Assembly (NCBI GenBank): GCA_946892075.1
Contig: CAMPNZ010000063.1
Span: forward strand, 1-7,328
Direction: 5' to 3'
DNA length: 7,328 nt
Source of the DNA: an uncultured Coriobacteriales bacterium
GTDB taxonomy: Bacteria; Actinomycetota; Coriobacteriia; Coriobacteriales; Eggerthellaceae
The notes under the pieces are model-generated. The model saw nothing but the letters and a program-made list of their open reading frames with translations. It searched no databases and was not told where the DNA came from. Shown in pieces: positions 5,403 through 7,328 of this stretch (position 1 is the stretch's first letter; every line of letters starts with the position of its first letter). Position numbers and translations under genes: made by a program.

Positions 5403-6535
5403 TCAGGCTTCTTTGCCGTAAGAATTTGCTTTGCCTGATCGTCGCTAAGCGTAAAGTTATAGAAATCTTTGTAGAACGCTTTCGTTTCTTTCACCATGTC
5501 AAGGTCGCGGAACAGCTGCGGATGCAGTTTCGAAGCTGCCCACAGTAACTGCAGCGCCTCTTCGCCTGAATAGCGATCCCACGGGAAGGTTCCCAGCGGA
5601 TTTGCATACACCGTATGGTTTTTAACAGCCTTAATGCCCGACCATTTCTTGTCGGCCATCAGCGCTTCAACGCTTTTCACGTTGCCGTTTCCGCCGATGA
5701 TAATAACGTCCGGATCAGCCTTTACAATCGCTTCAAGCGTAATTTGCATCAGGTTTTTGCCTTCATTAATGGCGTTTACACCGCCCGCTTGTTCAATCCA
5801 TTCATTCACGATGGACGTTTTGCCGTCGATGGTAAGTTTCTCCAGGTTAGCAATGTGAAGAACCTTCGGCTTATCCTCTTTCTTCAGCTTGTGCGTTTTC
5901 GCAGAAATGCGGTCGAGGTTGGCGTCAAGCAGCTTTGCCCATTTCTGCGCACGTGTTTTCGCTTCGCCACCCAGCACATCGCCGGTAAGAAGAACGCTTT
6001 TGCGCATTCCCTCAAAATTTTGGAATTCGCAGTTCACAGCCACCAAACCATTGTCGCGCGCGGTTTTGATGTCGGCCTCCGACGCCCCAAACACCACAGA
6101 AGGCTTCAACTTGATAAGTTCCTCGGAGTTCAGAACAGCTGCTTTGCCACCGCCCGTGACCAGCGTCGTTACGTCTTTGATGCGCGGGTACACCTTTACA
6201 AACCAGTCGGTTTTCTTGATGATTTCGGTGGTACCAACCAGCTTGTCGGCTGCACCAAGCATAAGCGTTACCTGGTTGTGCGCATGCCAAACATCGGCAA
6301 TCGAGGTAATTTCATTGGGGATTTCTACCTTTGCGCCCTTCATATCGGTAACGGTGTGCGTTTTAACAGATGCCGCCGCCTGCGGCTTTTTGTCAGTGCC
6401 TTGCGAGGCGTTCTTGGTTCCCCCTGAACAGGCGCTAAGACCTGCAATACCAAGTGCCGCAACGCCGCCTGCACCTAACTTTACGAATCCTCGTCTCGAG
6501 AGTTGTTGCTCTTCTTTAATTTCGGAAGATTTCAT
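5399..6535 (-). CDS. Iron-siderophore/haem/cobalamin-type ABC transporter substrate-binding lipoprotein
   Basis: A 378-residue extracytoplasmic binding protein of the type that serves FecCD/BtuC permeases (periplasmic binding protein type II family for Fe3+-siderophores, haem or cobalamin). The N-terminus has SRRGFVKLGAG (13-23), a twin-arginine-like motif, then a hydrophobic stretch and the lipobox LSAC with Cys36. It is therefore probably a lipoprotein, perhaps Tat-exported. The mature part shows a first lobe (about 60-190) with NSEELIKLKPSVVF at 136-149, a linker helix rich in Lys (about 192-222) and a second lobe with LEAIVKADPDVIII at 267-280 and PWDRYSGEEALQLLWAASKLHP at 318-339, all typical of the family. 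The substrate cannot be read from sequence. AAGGAG lies just before the ATG, with unusually short spacing. It is transcribed away from its probable permease, which starts 286 bases off. Confidence 0.9.
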   Translation of the reverse strand: MKSSEIKEEQQLSRRGFVKLGAGGVAALGIAGLSACSGGTKNASQGTDKKPQAAASVKTHTVTDMKGAKVEIPNEITSIADVWHAHNQVTLMLGAADKLVGTTEIIKKTDWFVKVYPRIKDVTTLVTGGGKAAVLNSEELIKLKPSVVFGASEADIKTARDNGLVAVNCEFQNFEGMRKSVLLTGDVLGGEAKTRAQKWAKLLDANLDRISAKTHKLKKEDKPKVLHIANLEKLTIDGKTSIVNEWIEQAGGVNAINEGKNLMQITLEAIVKADPDVIIIGGNGNVKSVEALMADKKWSGIKAVKNHTVYANPLGTFPWDRYSGEEALQLLWAASKLHPQLFRDLDMVKETKAFYKDFYNFTLSDDQAKQILTAKKPE

Positions 6536-6544
6536 AAGCTCCTT

Positions 6545-6808
6545 CTTCCCGGTTCGTGGTTTTTATTCCATCTTGAGAATAGTACAAAATGAAAATTTCG
6601 CAAGTAGCCGCACGGTTTTATAACTAAATTGCATATTTGTTCAGGGTTGTTATGTATTTTGTGCTTAAAAGATACTTAATTATATCGCATTTATAGGACA
6701 GATGATAATTTTATAAAGCATCGTGTTGTATCTTGATATGAGAATAATCTTTGCCTAGTATAAGGCGCGTACATACAGCAGTGAGCTTGTACAAAAGCAA
6801 TTTATTGT
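6545..6808. other. Divergent control region of the uptake genes
   Basis: An A/T-rich spacer between the two divergent uptake genes. For the plus strand a sigma-70-like promoter is visible at 6733-6761. For the minus strand the best guess is TATAAA (6617-6622) with TGAACA (6638-6643), but the 15-base spacing is short. GTACAAAA occurs at 6582-6589 and 6789-6796, near either gene, and 6787-6794 is a perfect palindrome TTGTACAA. I do not see a convincing Fur or DtxR/IdeR box. Confidence 0.45.
6733..6761 (+). promoter_or_regulatory. Candidate sigma-70-type promoter of the permease gene
   Basis: TTGATA (6733-6738), a 17-base spacer, then TAGTAT (6756-6761). The -35 matches five of six consensus bases and the -10 four of six; the spacing is ideal. 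It lies 60 bases before the start codon. Confidence 0.5.
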
Positions 6809-6813
6809 GGAGA
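6809..6813 (+). promoter_or_regulatory. Ribosome binding site of the permease gene
   Basis: GGAGA lies eight bases before the ATG at 6822. It supports this early start even though it adds a long non-conserved N-terminus to the protein. Confidence 0.6.
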
Positions 6814-6821
6814 AACAGTAC

Positions 6822-7328
6822 ATGAAGAACGAAATGTTGCGTGCGGATGCATCGGATGCATCAAGCATGTTAGGAACATCGGGAACGTGCGGCGGCGCGG
6901 GAACGGACGTGGGAACAGCCCAAACGCCACACCAGCGCCATCCGCAACCCGCACACCCGCAACCTGCACCTCTGTTACCCGCGCATCAGCAGCACCGTCC
7001 ACACAAGCCGCAACGTTTCGCGCTCACAACGCTCCCATTAGGCCTTACGTTTACGGCGCTGCTTGTGTTGCTGGTGCTTTTCGCCCTCGTCGCACTATGC
7101 GTTGGACGCTTTCAGGTTCACCCGCTTCAGGCGGTGCGCATTATCGTGTCGCCCTTCGTAAACGAGCCTATCACCTGGACCTCAAACGAGTATAGCGTCA
7201 TCATGAACGTGCGTGTGCCGCGCGTGATAAGCGCCATCTTGGTGGGCGCCGCACTTGCCATTTCGGGTGCATCGTATCAGGCAGTATTTAGAAACCCGCT
7301 GGTGTCGCCCGACATTTTGGGCGTGTCT
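6822..7328 (+). CDS. FecCD-family ABC transporter permease, N-terminal part (cut by window edge)
   Basis: 169 residues are visible without a stop; the gene continues past the right edge. Residues 68-95 form the first membrane helix. They are followed by RVPRVISAILVGAALAISGA at 131-150 and SYQAVFRNPLVSPDILGVS at 151-169. This is the hallmark start of FecCD/BtuC-type permeases (R.PR...A...G..L..SG...Q...RNPL..P..LG.S), which import Fe3+-siderophores, haem or cobalamin. The first 65 residues are not part of the family: a Gly/Thr/Ala stretch and then a His/Pro/Gln-rich stretch with His at 37, 40, 45, 55, 58 and 61. The ribosome binding site and the lack of a better internal start support the long form. 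It probably works with the divergent binding protein; an ATPase gene would be expected further right. Confidence 0.9.
   Translation, partial: MKNEMLRADASDASSMLGTSGTCGGAGTDVGTAQTPHQRHPQPAHPQPAPLLPAHQQHRPHKPQRFALTTLPLGLTFTALLVLLVLFALVALCVGRFQVHPLQAVRIIVSPFVNEPITWTSNEYSVIMNVRVPRVISAILVGAALAISGASYQAVFRNPLVSPDILGVS

Noticed and set aside
5615..6623. Two long plus-strand frames opposite the binding-protein gene
   Set aside because: They have no family motif and are antisense to a well-supported lipoprotein gene.
6670..6720. Fur or IdeR box in the divergent control region
   Set aside because: GATGATAAT near 6701 recalls part of a Fur site, but the matching second half is missing and no IdeR-like palindrome is present.

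Overview
The window looks like part of the chromosome of an actinobacterium, most likely a Coriobacteriia/Eggerthellaceae-type anaerobe or microaerobe. This is an inference from several hints. There is a Tat-type lipoprotein signal on the solute-binding protein, a YhgE/Pip-type exporter paired with an ABC ATPase whose motifs match an actinobacterial style, and a cydAB pair without cydDC attached. Many proteins and spacers carry low-complexity tails rich in Ala, Pro, His or Asn. No rRNA, tRNA, transposase, integrase or CRISPR array was found.

Layout, left to right. (1) Positions 1-1512, minus strand: a two-gene unit made of an ABC ATPase (327-1496) overlapping by 11 bases the start of a YhgE/Pip membrane protein that runs off the left edge. 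The ATPase has an Asn/Pro-rich tail built on a 90-base tandem repeat. (2) Positions 1513-2390: nearly 900 bases with no credible gene. It holds short direct repeats, two copies of a GACT-N4-AGTC palindrome and a C-rich minisatellite-like block with an exact 40-base repeat. (3) Positions 2391-5124, plus strand: a cydAB operon for cytochrome bd quinol oxidase, with a -10 box, strong ribosome binding site, one-base cydA/cydB overlap and a clear terminator. (4) Positions 5125-5398: a convergent spacer with a perfect 11-base inverted repeat, the terminator of the opposing gene and more short repeats. (5) Positions 5399-7328: a Fe3+-siderophore/haem/cobalamin-type uptake system. The binding-protein gene is on the minus strand and a FecCD-type permease gene is on the plus strand, sharing a 286-base divergent control region. 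The permease continues past the right edge.

Functionally, cydAB makes a high-affinity terminal oxidase that needs haem. The neighbouring uptake system imports an iron-containing or corrinoid chelate, so shared control is possible but not shown. An 8-mer (TTTTGTAC) lies upstream of cydA and of both uptake genes. I see no clear new system. The best leads are the recurring 87-90-base repeat period at four separate places, the inverted-repeat element at 5194-5226, the His substitution at the E. coli Arg391 position of CydA and the His/Pro-rich N-terminal extension of the permease.
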